The notes under the pieces are model-generated. The model was not told the DNA's origin. It saw only the letters and a program-made list of their open reading frames with translations, and made no database searches. Shown here in pieces: positions 42,858-52,177 of a stretch of DNA of 64,000 nucleotides (within the stretch, counting starts at the first letter, position 1; each line of letters opens with the position of its first letter). Made by a program: the position numbers and the translations under genes. The stretch comes from Desulfosporosinus fructosivorans (GTDB lineage Bacteria; Bacillota; Desulfitobacteriia; Desulfitobacteriales; Desulfitobacteriaceae): positions 1 to 64,000 of the forward strand of contig NZ_SPQQ01000006.1 in NCBI RefSeq assembly GCF_004766045.1. Reading direction: 5' to 3'.

Positions 42858-44660
42858 GTGGAACAACAAAGACTGAAGTCAAGAACAGAAATTCCAGAGG
42901 CTAGCAAGTGGCATTTGGAGGACATTTTTTCGGATAATGATCAGTGGGAGAAAGCCTTCGCCGACGTCGAAACGCTTTTAGGGGAAGGAAAAAAATTTGA
43001 GGGACATTTAACAGACGCTCCGGAGACCTTAATCGGTTGTTTTGAGTGGATGGATGATTTAAGTTTACAAATTGAAGAGGTTTATACTTATGCCCGTATG
43101 CGACGAGATGAGGATAACCGCAATGCCCTCTATCAAGCGTTGACCGATCGTGCGGGAACCTTAGCCGTGAAGGTGAGTAGTTCGGCGTCCTTTGTGGTTC
43201 CTGAATTGTTAGCTATGCCTGAAGGGCGCCTGAAGGAATTCCAAGCCACGTCTCAAAAAATGAAGCTTTATACCCAGGCCCTTGATGATATTCTACGCAA
43301 GAAAGAGCATATCCTCAGTTCAGTCGAGGAAAAATTATTAGCGGAAGTCGGCGAATTAGCGGAGGCCCCTGGGGCAATTTTCTCGATGGCTAATAATGCA
43401 GACTTGAAATTCCCAAGTATAAACGATGAAGCGGGTCAATCCGTGGAACTAACCAAGGGGAATTTTATTCAGTTTATGGAAAGCCATAAACAGGGGGTTC
43501 GAAAAGAAGCTTTTGAGACGCTTTATCATACATATGAGAAACAAAAAAATACCTGGGCTGCCACCTTGAATTCTAGTGTAAAATCTGACGTTTTTTTCGC
43601 CAAGGCTCGGAACTATCCATCGGCGATTGAGGCCTCCATAGATGATGATCGTGTTCCATTAGCGGTGTATGATTCCCTAATCAATACGGTACACGAATTT
43701 TTGCCTCAGATGCATCGCTATGTTCAACTGCGCAAAAAAGCCTTGAAGCTTAATGAGTTACATATGTATGATATCTATGTTCCGATTGTTCCCGAAACGA
43801 CCATGACGATTACTTACGAGGAAGCAAAAGACATGTTGCTTGATGGTCTAAAGCCCTTAGGCCAAGACTACCTCAGAATTCTTGAAGAGGGGCTCCAGAA
43901 AAAATGGATTGATGTTTATGAAAATGAGGGAAAGACGAGTGGTGCCTATTCTTGGGGAACGTATAGCTCTCATCCCTATGTCTTACTCAATCATCAAGAC
44001 ACTTTAGATTCTGTGTTTACTCTCGCTCACGAAATGGGGCATGCCTTACATACCTTTTTCTCCAATCGAGAGCAACCCCATCTCTATGCAGGTTATAAAA
44101 TCTTTGTGGCAGAAGTCGCATCAACGTTAAATGAAGCCTTGGTTATGGAACATCTCTTAGAAACTACCAAAGACCCTAACACTCTCGCTTATTTGATTAA
44201 TCACTATCTGGAACAGTTCCGGGGCACCATTTTTAGGCAGACCATGTTTGCAGAGTTTGAGAAGAAGATTCACTCGGTCGTAGAAGAAGGTGGCGCCTTA
44301 ACGGCAGATAGCCTATCTGAAATCTATCGAGATTTAAATGCCGTTTATTATGGTTCAGAAGTGATCCTAGATCCAGAAATTGCTATTGAGTGGGCACGTA
44401 TCCCTCATTTTTATAATGCGTTTTATGTTTACAAATACGCGACTGGCTTCTCCGCCGCTACGGCCTTTGCACGAGCGATTTTAGATGAAGGAGAGCCAGC
44501 AGTGGCTCGCTACTTGAAATTTTTAAGCGGTGGTAGTTCAGATTATCCGATCGAATTGCTGCGTAAAGCTGGGGTTGATATGGAGACTCCTGTTCCTGTA
44601 CGTAATGCACTGCAAGTCTTTACGGGGCTTGTAGAACGATTAGAGACACTGTTAGCGTAG
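42858..44660 (+). CDS. pepF: Oligoendopeptidase F
   Basis: GTG 42858, 7 bases after AGGAGG, gives 600 residues, the usual PepF length. The M3 zinc motif HEMGH lies in TLAHEMGHALHTFF, with the downstream Glu in VAEVASTLNEALV. PepF is a cytoplasmic peptidase that degrades short peptides. No signal peptide. Confidence 0.95.
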   Translation: MEQQRLKSRTEIPEASKWHLEDIFSDNDQWEKAFADVETLLGEGKKFEGHLTDAPETLIGCFEWMDDLSLQIEEVYTYARMRRDEDNRNALYQALTDRAGTLAVKVSSSASFVVPELLAMPEGRLKEFQATSQKMKLYTQALDDILRKKEHILSSVEEKLLAEVGELAEAPGAIFSMANNADLKFPSINDEAGQSVELTKGNFIQFMESHKQGVRKEAFETLYHTYEKQKNTWAATLNSSVKSDVFFAKARNYPSAIEASIDDDRVPLAVYDSLINTVHEFLPQMHRYVQLRKKALKLNELHMYDIYVPIVPETTMTITYEEAKDMLLDGLKPLGQDYLRILEEGLQKKWIDVYENEGKTSGAYSWGTYSSHPYVLLNHQDTLDSVFTLAHEMGHALHTFFSNREQPHLYAGYKIFVAEVASTLNEALVMEHLLETTKDPNTLAYLINHYLEQFRGTIFRQTMFAEFEKKIHSVVEEGGALTADSLSEIYRDLNAVYYGSEVILDPEIAIEWARIPHFYNAFYVYKYATGFSAATAFARAILDEGEPAVARYLKFLSGGSSDYPIELLRKAGVDMETPVPVRNALQVFTGLVERLETLLA

Positions 44661-44683
44661 ACTAGGGCAACACTAGGTTTTGA

Positions 44684-45358
44684 CTAGGGAGCGACTATAG
44701 TTTGGAAGCGGGGTTCGTCCCGAACAGGGGCGAAGTCATGTTCGTCACGGGCTACTTCCTTGACATCAGGGTCGAGGGCGATGGCTGGTTGCAAATATTC
44801 AACGACTTTATCAATATTCCCAAGACGCCCGTAAATACTGGCGATGCCGTAATAACTCCACGTGTCGCGATCGTCGAGTTCTATTGCTTTCTGATACGCT
44901 GTGATGGCCGGGTCCCAGCGTCCGGCCAGCTCATTGGCTAATCCTAGGTTAAAATGACCATACACATACAAGGGATTCAGATTAAGGGCTTGCTGAATAA
45001 GGGCAAGCCCTTGATCGTAGAGTCCTTGAAAGGCTAAGGTTGCTCCTTTAGCATTGATTGCTTCATAACATTGAGCGTCAATCGTCAACGCTTGATTAAA
45101 GAGGTCGAGGGCTTCTGGAAAATTTCGTTGATAATATAGCTTGAGTCCTTGGTCATATAAAGCGAGTGCCTTTGAATCCGAGACATGGAGTGGTTGAGGA
45201 GATGACGAAGGGGAGAACGGCCTTGTTTCAACGGGAGAAGGGGTTATTGGAGTGAATTGAGTTGTTTTGTCCTTAGGCGAGTTATGAAAAATGATCAATG
45301 TGGTGATTATCAGAAGTATTGATCCCAATAAAATGTACGAGGTCATAGAACGCTTCAA
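44684..45358 (-). CDS. Membrane-anchored TPR protein
   Basis: This 224-residue protein has an N-terminal anchor helix (YILLGSILLIITTLIIF), a Pro/Ser-rich linker, and about four TPR repeats (ALYDQGLKLYYQRNFPEALD; YDQGLALIQQALNLNP; WDPAITAYQKAIELDD; IDKVVEYLQPAIALDP). It is probably exposed outside the membrane and mediates protein contacts. No partner is evident. Confidence 0.82.
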   Translation of the reverse strand: MKRSMTSYILLGSILLIITTLIIFHNSPKDKTTQFTPITPSPVETRPFSPSSSPQPLHVSDSKALALYDQGLKLYYQRNFPEALDLFNQALTIDAQCYEAINAKGATLAFQGLYDQGLALIQQALNLNPLYVYGHFNLGLANELAGRWDPAITAYQKAIELDDRDTWSYYGIASIYGRLGNIDKVVEYLQPAIALDPDVKEVARDEHDFAPVRDEPRFQTIVAP

Positions 45359-45592
45359 TTTTAACTCTCCTTCAGGGATTAAATAGTATAAGTTTGCTTG
45401 ACTACCTCATTATAACATTGGATGCATGATAAGAACTAACCATTTAAGCTATCTAGTTATGCAATTAGATAGCTACATACTTAGATAACTCCAAACGGTA
45501 ACTTGACAAAGCAAGAATTAGGGGAGTAAGATTAATTTGGATTAACTGGAAATAATATGGTGATTCGTTTGATAACGAATGGGGGAGTGACC

Positions 45593-46207
45593 ATGGAAGA
45601 TATCGCAAATCAAAACCAATTACAACAGGTAATTCTAGTGGCTCAGGGGTTTTATGCGCGAAAAGACCGTGCGCATGACTTAGAGCACGCCTTAAGAGTT
45701 CGGGAGTGGGGTAAGTTACTGGCGGAGGAATTAGGGGCAGATGCTACTGTCATAGAGTTAGCAGCGCTTCTTCATGACATTGGCCGTTCTGGTGCGGTAG
45801 AAAAAACACATGCGGAAAGCAGTGCAGGGCTTTCTGTCAATATTCTACAAAAAGCCGGGTACTCTAACGACCTTATTATGAGAGTTAGAGATGCAATTGT
45901 TGCGCATTCCCTTGAAGCTGGACATGAACCAAATACGCTCGAAGCTAAAATACTATATGATGCTGATAAATTAGACTTTGTAGGTGCAATCGGGTTGGTG
46001 CGTTTGTTTACTTTAGGTGGAGTACAAGGCTGGCCATTAGTTGGTGATAATTCCTGTGAGACTTTTTACCAAGAGAAGATCCGTGGTTATCAAAAACATA
46101 TTTATACTAATGCGGCTAAAGTCTATTTTGAACCTTTGTTTCTATTCATGGAGGAGTTTTGGCAACAGTTACATGCCGAGCGACTCAAACTAGTGCATTC
46201 TGGATAA
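45593..46207 (+). CDS. HD-domain phosphohydrolase
   Basis: ATG 45593 after GGGGGAGTG gives 204 residues; the longer frame at 45557 lacks a ribosome site. HD ligands: HDLEHALRV, LLHDIGRSG with following HAESSAG, AIVAHSLEAG and DADKLDFVGAIG. It matches the YedJ-like HD group, which acts on nucleotides in related cases. Its own substrate is unknown. Confidence 0.86.
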   Translation: MEDIANQNQLQQVILVAQGFYARKDRAHDLEHALRVREWGKLLAEELGADATVIELAALLHDIGRSGAVEKTHAESSAGLSVNILQKAGYSNDLIMRVRDAIVAHSLEAGHEPNTLEAKILYDADKLDFVGAIGLVRLFTLGGVQGWPLVGDNSCETFYQEKIRGYQKHIYTNAAKVYFEPLFLFMEEFWQQLHAERLKLVHSG

Positions 46208-46253
46208 GCTAATCCTGTACAAAGGCTTATTCAGAAAGGAATGAATTCAAAAA

Positions 46254-46493
46254 ATGCGTTGGTTTTGGCGTTTATTAACTCTTTTGGTCCTCCTAGTATT
46301 TTTACGTACTCTGTTCGTTCCCCAACCAATGGCTTTCATTGCTTGGCCGGAAGAGAATAATTGGGCACTTAAAATACAAGGTGATATTAGACAAATGCAA
46401 AAAATTACGCAAGATCTGCCGGCTAGTATTGAAGTAGAAGTGCGTCGCCTCTTGAATGAGTTCCAACCTAGTGGGGCTGGAAAAGAAGTTTGA
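46254..46493 (+). CDS. Small membrane protein, 79 residues
   Basis: A hydrophobic N-terminal helix (LLTLLVLLVFLRTLFV) precedes a soluble helical tail of about 50 residues. AGAAAGGAATG lies before the ATG. No family recognised. It lies 46 bases after the HD gene and may share its transcript. Confidence 0.55.
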   Translation: MRWFWRLLTLLVLLVFLRTLFVPQPMAFIAWPEENNWALKIQGDIRQMQKITQDLPASIEVEVRRLLNEFQPSGAGKEV

Positions 46494-46594
46494 TATCGAC
46501 ATTACCTACCACCATGGTTTTAGTAAGATTAGGTTTGCGAAAAGCAAAAAGTGTGGTATATTAGAATGAATTGTTGTTAAAGGAGTGAAGAATT

Positions 46595-46924
46595 ATGGTT
46601 AATATTACGGAAATAGCCGCTACGAAAGTTAAAGAAGTGTTAAAGAGTCAAAATAAAGAAAATGCATTTCTTCGCCTCTATTTAGTAGGGGTTGGCTGAG
46701 GTGGGCCGAATTTCGGCATGACTCTGGAAGAGTCAAAGACGGACGACGATATTCTTGATGAAGAGTATGGTGTTTCATTAGTAACAGATAAGAAACTTAC
46801 AGTGCACTTAGAGGGAGCTACAGTTGACTATATTGAATCCGCTAACGGCGGAGGATTCGAAATACGTACGGCCAAATCGGGTAGCGGCGGTGGCTGTGGC
46901 GATAGTTGCGGCGGAAGTTGCTAA
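46595..46924 (+). CDS. HesB/IscA-like selenoprotein (in-frame UGA = Sec35)
   Basis: Reading from ATG 46595 (AAGGAGTG before it) gives 109 residues with one in-frame TGA at 46697-46699. Around it the sequence is LRLYLVGVG-U-GGPNFGMTLEE, exactly where HesB/IscA proteins have GVGCGGP, so Sec replaces the first cluster-binding Cys. The frame continues to a C-terminal CGDSCGGSC and TAA. A hairpin downstream of the TGA fits a bacterial SECIS. HesB-like selenoproteins are known in Clostridia and others. A conventional gene finder would truncate it at 46718-46924. Confidence 0.9.
46697..46734 (+). promoter_or_regulatory. UGA Sec codon and bacterial SECIS-like hairpin
   Basis: GACTCT-GGA-AGAGTC at 46720-46734 has a 6-bp stem and a GGA loop starting 26 nt after the UGA. 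bSECIS elements need a small apical loop with an early G about 16-37 nt from the UGA, so it fits. Confidence 0.75.
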
Positions 46925-46936
46925 TAACGGTTTAAT

Positions 46937-46967
46937 AAAAGAGAGCTCATTGAGCTCTCTTTTTACG
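46937..46967 (+). terminator. Terminator after HesB selenoprotein
   Basis: AAAAGAGAGCTC-ATT-GAGCTCTCTTTTT. Confidence 0.9.
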
Positions 46968-47212
46968 TTCCTAAGTGAAGTGCACTCAATTCTCACTGTC
47001 GTCGAGTAGAAGACTCACGATTGCAGGAATAGACTGACTTTTTAAGAGTCTCACTCTTGCCTTACTGACTCGGATCGGCGTGAACGAATTTATACTGTAT
47101 ACAAGACGTTAATTGTGAAAAAGGTAAGAAATAGTACTTGAGTAAAATTCGCAAATGTGTTAGTCTAATGTCCATATTGCGAATACATTCGTCTATAAAG
47201 GGAGGAAATATT

Positions 47213-47506
47213 ATGGCATTACCACGAGAAGAGTCTAACCGAGCTATCATTACTGTATTAGGTCGTGATCAAATCGGAATTATCGCTTGGGTTACGGGGC
47301 GACTAGCAGAATACAGCGTTAATATATTGGATATCAGTCAAACAATTGTCAGCGGATTTTTCACAATGATTATGGTTGTGGATATAAATCCAACTAATTT
47401 AGAACTGGTCGCACTGTCACGCATGCTAGAAGATGAGGGTAAAGAAAAAGGACTACAGGTAAAGGTCCAACACGAAGATATTTTTGCGTTCATGCACCGT
47501 ATATAA
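47213..47506 (+). CDS. ACT-domain protein (UPF0237)
   Basis: ATG 47213 behind GGGAGGAAA gives 97 residues. It is a single ACT domain (AIITVLGRDQIGIIAWVTGRLAEY...NILDISQTIV). It probably binds an amino acid. It sits directly ahead of the UPF0210 gene, a pairing seen widely in bacteria and archaea, so the two probably work together. Confidence 0.92.
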   Translation: MALPREESNRAIITVLGRDQIGIIAWVTGRLAEYSVNILDISQTIVSGFFTMIMVVDINPTNLELVALSRMLEDEGKEKGLQVKVQHEDIFAFMHRI

Positions 47507-47573
47507 TCTACACGATTAAGGGGAAAAGTGAACTCGTTCACTTATAGCTTAAAGTTTGGTATGGGAGGTAATC

Positions 47574-48941
47574 ATGACTATCACATTCGCTCAAGAAGAA
47601 ATACAACAAACGATTCAAATGATACATGAAGAGAATCTTGATATTCGAACGATTACGATGGGGATAAGTCTCTTGGATTGCGGATCGGAAGATATTAACC
47701 GGCTGGAACAGAAGATTTACGATAAAGTTGTTAGAAATGCAGGGTTATTAGTATCGGTTGGGGAAAAAATCTCAGCACGTTACGGAATTCCTATTATTAA
47801 CAAACGTGTATCTGTCACTCCTATTGGAATCGTGGCGGCCAACATGAATAGCGATGGAATGGTTAGGATTGCCAAAGCCTTAGATCGAGCCGCGCGTGAG
47901 GTCGGAGTTAATTTTATAGGCGGTTTTTCCGCGTTGGTTCAAAAAGGGTTTACAGTTGGAGATCTGGCACTTATAGACGCCATTCCCCAAGCTCTTAGTG
48001 AGACGGAGTTTATCTGTTCATCAGTGAATATAGGAACTACTAAAGCGGGAATTAATATGGACGCTGTTCTTAAAATGGGGCAAGTAGTTCTGAAGTGCGC
48101 TCAACTTACGGCAGACAAAGATGGTATAGCGGCAGCGAAATTGGTAGTATTCTGTAATGCCCCCGAGGATAATCCCTTTATGGCTGGGTCCTTTCATGGG
48201 GTTGGGGAACCCGAGTGTGTTATTAATGTGGGAGTCAGTGGCCCTGGAGTTGTGGCAAAGGTTGTAAAGAAATACCCTGAAGCCGATTTTAGTGAACTTT
48301 CTAATCTTATAAAGCAAACCGCTTTCAAAATCACACGTATGGGAGAGTTAATAGGGCGAGCAGCCTCGAAGGCCTTAAATGTTCCTTTCGGAATCGTTGA
48401 TCTTTCGCTGGCTCCAACCCCGGCAATTGGAGACAGTGTGGCAGAAATCCTCGAAAATATGGGTCTCGAACGATGCGGGACACATGGAACAACCGCCGCC
48501 TTGGCATTACTTAATGATGCTGTTAAAAAAGGAGGAGCAATGGCTTCTTCTCATGTTGGAGGGTTAAGTGGCGCCTTTATACCTGTCTCGGAGGATGCAG
48601 GAATGGTAAAAGCTGTGGAAGTAGGGGCTTTGACCCTCGATAAATTAGAGGCTATGACCTGCGTTTGTTCTGTTGGTTTAGATATGATTGCCCTACCTGG
48701 GGATGTGAGCGCTGAAACGATTTCGGCTATTATTGCCGATGAAGCAGCAATTGGGATGATCAATAAAAAGACTACGGCAGTTCGAGTTATACCTGCAATC
48801 GGTAAAAAGGCAGGCGATCGAGTAGAATTTGGAGGATTGTTAGGTGGAGCACCTGTGATGGAAATCCACCCCTTTTCATCAAAACTGTTTGTAAATCGTG
48901 GCGGCCGTATTCCAGCGCCGATTATTAGTCTTTCAAATTAA
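47574..48941 (+). CDS. UPF0210 (PFL/DUF711) family protein
   Basis: ATG 47574 behind GGGAGGTAAT gives 455 residues. DUF711 signatures: [58 protein letters not shown]. The structure of this family resembles a glycyl-radical-enzyme-like barrel, but the function is unknown. A GTGAAC-TC-GTTCAC hairpin (47528-47541) separates it from the ACT gene. Confidence 0.92.
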   Translation: MTITFAQEEIQQTIQMIHEENLDIRTITMGISLLDCGSEDINRLEQKIYDKVVRNAGLLVSVGEKISARYGIPIINKRVSVTPIGIVAANMNSDGMVRIAKALDRAAREVGVNFIGGFSALVQKGFTVGDLALIDAIPQALSETEFICSSVNIGTTKAGINMDAVLKMGQVVLKCAQLTADKDGIAAAKLVVFCNAPEDNPFMAGSFHGVGEPECVINVGVSGPGVVAKVVKKYPEADFSELSNLIKQTAFKITRMGELIGRAASKALNVPFGIVDLSLAPTPAIGDSVAEILENMGLERCGTHGTTAALALLNDAVKKGGAMASSHVGGLSGAFIPVSEDAGMVKAVEVGALTLDKLEAMTCVCSVGLDMIALPGDVSAETISAIIADEAAIGMINKKTTAVRVIPAIGKKAGDRVEFGGLLGGAPVMEIHPFSSKLFVNRGGRIPAPIISLSN

Positions 48942-49067
48942 TAGCTTGAACACTATGATGGTCAATAGAATAGTATAATAAGAGGTATCATTATACTTTT
49001 TCTATGAAAGAAAATAATTCCATCGTAAAAATGCAGGAATTTTAGCAAATGTCTCGAATATTAAGAA

Positions 49068-49207
49068 CTAGACAAGCTGAATCCAAGCATCTAACTTGAT
49101 GGCCTTGGAACGGGGGATAATTTTTTGGGGTGAATCACGTGACTTTTCACGTGTAGGGCTAACACCTTCCTGCCCGAATCCGGCAACTAACCTCGTAAGC
49201 TAAGAAA
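49068..49207 (+). promoter_or_regulatory. c-di-AMP riboswitch (ydaO/yuaA type)
   Basis: The 280-base gap before the cell-wall hydrolase contains the ydaO hallmarks: AGCTGAATCC, GGGGTGAATCACGTG, GTAGGGCTAACACC, and CCTGCCCGAATCCGGCAACTAACCTCGTAAGC. This family usually sits before cell-wall hydrolase and osmolyte genes and shuts them off when c-di-AMP is high. I see no terminator between the aptamer and the start; the aptamer ends directly at the ribosome site AAAGGTGG (49205-49212), so control at translation is possible. A TATAAT at 48974-48979 may be the promoter. Confidence 0.88.
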
Positions 49208-49221
49208 GGTGGATATATCAT

Positions 49222-50046
49222 TTGGTGATTCCCTCATCAACGCGGATGTGGTTGGGAAGCGCAACTTTGGCGGCATTACTTTTAGCTAGTAGCCTTACAG
49301 CATCAGCTTCAAGTCAAACTTCTCCAGCTACAGCGACAGCAGCTACCTCCACTGGTTCTTCTATGAAACATGTGCTTACGGCTTCTAGCTTTGTCCCGTC
49401 TAGAACTTATACAGAAGCAGTTCGTAAAGAATTGCAATGGATTTCAAGTCCTGCGATTGACGAGGTGAAGGTGGAAGCTGATGCAGAATTACCGAAGTCA
49501 GTTCCAACTCCTAGTGATTCAGTTACTGTTGCAGCAGTACAACCCGCTGAAGTGGTAACCGCACAACCGGCGAAAGTGGCAGCAGCGCAACCTGCAAAAG
49601 TAGTCCAACCTGAAAAACCAAAAAAGGTACAAGCACCAGCCACACCAGTTCAAGTCGCAGAAGCTCCTAAACTACAGATTTCCAGATCGGATAGCTCATC
49701 TCTGGTTGATAATGCACGTAGTCTGACTGGCGTTCCCTATGTATATGGTGGAACTAGTCGCAGTGGGTTTGATTGTTCTGGGTATACTCAATATGTATAT
49801 AAGGGATCTGGGATTTCTTTACCTAGAACTTCTTCTTCTCAATACAAAGTGGGGTCTTCTGTAAAGAAAGCTCAATTGCAAGAAGGTGATTTAGTGTTCT
49901 TTGCAACGAATAATTCGGGACCATCTCATGTTGGAATTTATATCGGTGGTGAGAGTTTTATCCATGCGTCAAATAGTGGAGTGCGCACTTCCAGTCTTAG
50001 TGAGGGTTATTATGCGGACAGATACCTAGGTGCTCGTCGCCCATAG
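49222..50046 (+). CDS. Secreted NlpC/P60 peptidoglycan hydrolase
   Basis: TTG 49222 or GTG 49225 starts a 274-residue precursor with a signal peptide (LGSATLAALLLASSLTASA). A linker contains repeats of the type AQPAKV, rich in Val/Ala/Pro. The C-terminal NlpC/P60 domain (about 165-274) has the catalytic Cys in GFDCSGYTQ, the His in SHVGIYIG and a third polar residue after IHAS. It would cleave stem peptides in the cell wall. It lies behind the c-di-AMP riboswitch. Confidence 0.92.
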   Translation: MVIPSSTRMWLGSATLAALLLASSLTASASSQTSPATATAATSTGSSMKHVLTASSFVPSRTYTEAVRKELQWISSPAIDEVKVEADAELPKSVPTPSDSVTVAAVQPAEVVTAQPAKVAAAQPAKVVQPEKPKKVQAPATPVQVAEAPKLQISRSDSSSLVDNARSLTGVPYVYGGTSRSGFDCSGYTQYVYKGSGISLPRTSSSQYKVGSSVKKAQLQEGDLVFFATNNSGPSHVGIYIGGESFIHASNSGVRTSSLSEGYYADRYLGARRP

Positions 50047-50128
50047 GTTTCTATGTAGATATTTAAAACAGCAACTTTTTAATATCTGTAGTTAATGTCT
50101 ACCATAATTTTAAGAATTTTATCAAAAA

Positions 50129-50165
50129 ACAAACCCCTTTTAGAAATAAAAGGGGTTTGTTTTTG
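50129..50165 (+). terminator. Terminator after NlpC/P60 gene
   Basis: ACAAACCCCTTTTA pairs with TAAAAGGGGTTTGT, followed by TTTTG. The rest of 50047-50334 shows nothing clear. Confidence 0.9.
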
Positions 50166-50334
50166 TTTTCATCCAAATAATATATGGAGTTTTTTTGTGC
50201 CAGCCTCTTCTGACAATCTGCTAATAGTAACAAGTGAGAAATCTTTGCTGCCAGGTCATATTATTCTTTACAAATCCCATCTATGGTTTCTCGCGAATGC
50301 CTTCTACGCGAAAGATAAGTGAAGAGAAACTACT

Positions 50335-50490
50335 ATGCTCATAATCATTACAGAATCATTAATTAGATTGAATGCTTATTTTGACTATGTTATGATTTCA
50401 TTGTTAATTTCAGTTGGAGTAATAATAATCATCTTTTTGTTAGTGCTGATGAAAAGGAAACTGGAACTAATGTCATATTCACTTGCATGA
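50335..50490 (+). CDS. Possible 51-residue membrane protein
   Basis: ATG 50335 with a weak GAAGAG site encodes 51 residues dominated by a hydrophobic helix (MISLLISVGVIIIIFLLVLM) and a basic turn (KRK). It lies in the AT-rich patch just before the FusB-like gene. Could be real or chance. Confidence 0.4.
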   Translation: MLIIITESLIRLNAYFDYVMISLLISVGVIIIIFLLVLMKRKLELMSYSLA

Positions 50491-50518
50491 ATAATGAAAT
50501 AAACATTTAAGAAAAGAG

Positions 50519-51190
50519 ATGCTAGATTTTATGAAAGCTTTTATAAATAAACATGAGTATAATCAAATAAGAAAGTGTTTATATGATTTAAATAATGCAT
50601 TCAGAGGTTGCGTAGATATTACTATTATTGAAGTTACTAAGGAATATATATACGAGAAAATATTAAATATTTTTACAGATTTATCCGATGGAGAAAAAGA
50701 GCTACTTGATATTAGTAAATTTAACGACCCCTTACACATTGATGAGTATTTAGCTGAGTTGAATGAATATGTATATGGAATGCCAAACATTACAAAAGAA
50801 CAAATTGGTAAATTGTTTAAAAAGGAAAGGAAATTAAAACTACCAAACCTAAATGCACAGGATTCAAAGAATGTATATTTAGGTTGGATTGATGAATCTA
50901 TTAGAAAATTATTTGTAGCTTACAATATGAATGGTAGACTTATTGGTATGACATGTAGAATTAGAAATTATAGTTCCAATCACACTCATATGTGTGCGCT
51001 TTGCAATCATGAAGGTGGCGAAAATGAAGTAGCCGTTGTTTCATCTATCTGCAAAACAGCTAATACTGGAGACGGTGCCTATAAGTCAATAGGCTTTGAA
51101 TTATGTTTAGATAGCGAGAAGTGTAATGAACGAATTGTAGCAATCGAAAAGCTTGAGAAAATTTTAAAGAAGGTTAACAATATAGAGTAA
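50519..51190 (+). CDS. FusB/FusC-like EF-G-binding protein
   Basis: This 223-residue protein has an N-terminal helical half and a C-terminal zinc-finger half with CALCNHEG... and a later Cys pair region (SICKTAN, ELCLDSEKC). This layout and the wording MCALCN match elongation factor G-binding proteins of the FusB family, which free EF-G from fusidic-acid-stalled ribosomes. It is markedly AT-rich relative to neighbours, suggesting acquisition. ATG 50519 or 50531 may be the start; ribosome site AAGAAAAGAG. Confidence 0.7.
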   Translation: MLDFMKAFINKHEYNQIRKCLYDLNNAFRGCVDITIIEVTKEYIYEKILNIFTDLSDGEKELLDISKFNDPLHIDEYLAELNEYVYGMPNITKEQIGKLFKKERKLKLPNLNAQDSKNVYLGWIDESIRKLFVAYNMNGRLIGMTCRIRNYSSNHTHMCALCNHEGGENEVAVVSSICKTANTGDGAYKSIGFELCLDSEKCNERIVAIEKLEKILKKVNNIE

Positions 51191-51334
51191 TGGTTATGTC
51201 CAGCCCGGGATTCTGCCACTCTCAAAATCGGCATCGGATATAGGATTTAATTGTAATCTTTGCTAAAAGATTGTACAATATAAATATTATTACTAAATAT
51301 ATTAGAGTTAGTATTAATGAAAGGTATGAATATT

Positions 51335-51496
51335 ATGAGTTACAAAAATTACTTTGGATTAAAAGATACTCCTTGCGAAGGCCATAAGAACTAAATCGGC
51401 TATGCTTTGCTTGGAGATTATTTCATTAAAATAGCTGATGTTGAATTATACGATCCTACTAAAGTTCTTTTTGATTTCAAAAAGAACTTTAGTTAG
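51335..51496 (+). pseudogene. Possible short broken gene
   Basis: ATG 51335 reads 19 codons (MSYKNYFGLKDTPC..) to TAA 51392, and the same frame stays open for 33 codons more (IGYALLGDYFIKIADVELYD..) to 51496. A perfect hairpin at its end overlaps the stop. It may be a small gene interrupted by one nonsense codon. Family unknown. The remainder of 51191-51637 holds the two hairpins below. Confidence 0.35.
51458..51493. terminator. 17-bp perfect hairpin
   Basis: ACTAAAGTTCTTTTTGA pairs exactly with its complement at 51477-51493 with a 2-base gap. Symmetric, so it could stop transcription both ways. Confidence 0.6.
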
Positions 51497-51557
51497 TATG
51501 TAATTATTCAGCATTAGGCGATTTAATAGATGATTTCACACATTTATTCCTATATGG

Positions 51558-51593
51558 AAACTGTTGCAAACATAGCTTTGTAACAGTTTTTTT
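51558..51593 (+). terminator. Terminator before the CD3324-like gene
   Basis: AAACTGTTGCAAA pairs with TTTGTAACAGTTT, followed by TTTT. Confidence 0.75.
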
Positions 51594-51637
51594 GGTCTTT
51601 GCTTCAAGAAGAAATAAATTTTTCGAGGAGTAAAGAT

Positions 51638-51934
51638 ATGAAATATAGTAATGCGTACAATGTGTTACCGGAAGATATAGTGAAAATTATTCAAGAATAT
51701 GTGAATGGTGAATATTTATATATACCTAGAAAAGAGGAAGCACAAAAAAAATGGGGAGAAAACAGCGGTTCAAGAGAGACTTTAAAAAGAAGAAATGCAG
51801 AAATTTATCTAAAATATATGAATGGTGCTGTAATTTTGGATTTGGCCCAGGAATACTATCTTTCGGATAAAAGTATCAGAAGAATTATTAGTCAGCAAAA
51901 GAAACTAATATTCAAAATCAATACAGAATCATAA
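51638..51934 (+). CDS. CD3324-family small helix-turn-helix protein
   Basis: ATG 51638 behind CGAGGAG gives 98 residues. The sequence (YNVLPEDIVKIIQEYVNGEY, RKKEEAQKKWGENSGS, LAQEYYLSDKSIRRII) matches the small CD3324-type proteins of clostridia. The C-terminal third looks like a helix-turn-helix, so a regulatory role is possible. It lies in the same AT-rich patch as the FusB-like gene. Confidence 0.75.
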   Translation: MKYSNAYNVLPEDIVKIIQEYVNGEYLYIPRKEEAQKKWGENSGSRETLKRRNAEIYLKYMNGAVILDLAQEYYLSDKSIRRIISQQKKLIFKINTES

Positions 51935-52132
51935 ACACGCAATCATAATTTGAAATAAAGAAAAAAATGCAAGATATCTGTAATCGTATAGAGAGAAGAT
52001 ATCCATAAAAGAGGCAACTCAGAGATATGTCTCTACGAACAAAATTATTGTTCTTGCAGGAAATAATACTACTAATGACTTATCAAAGGTGAATTTATAC
52101 TCCACGTCTGTATGGAGGATTTTAATTTTAAC

Positions 52133-52177
52133 CTAAGAAAGAAGGCCACAAAAATGATTTGTGGCCTTCTTTCTTAG
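52133..52177. terminator. 20-bp perfect hairpin
   Basis: CTAAGAAAGAAGGCCACAAA pairs exactly with 52158-52177 around a 5-base loop. In 51935-52497 the only other structure is a 16-bp palindrome TTGGTACATGTACCAA at 52195-52210; no gene is convincing. Confidence 0.75.

Noticed and set aside
47528..47541. GTGAACTCGTTCAC hairpin as a fifth PATE-like copy
   Set aside because: It shares only the first 12 bases of the repeat; the rest does not match. A relic is possible.
50095..50322. 75-codon ORF after the NlpC/P60 gene
   Set aside because: It starts ahead of and runs through the rho-independent terminator at 50129-50165.
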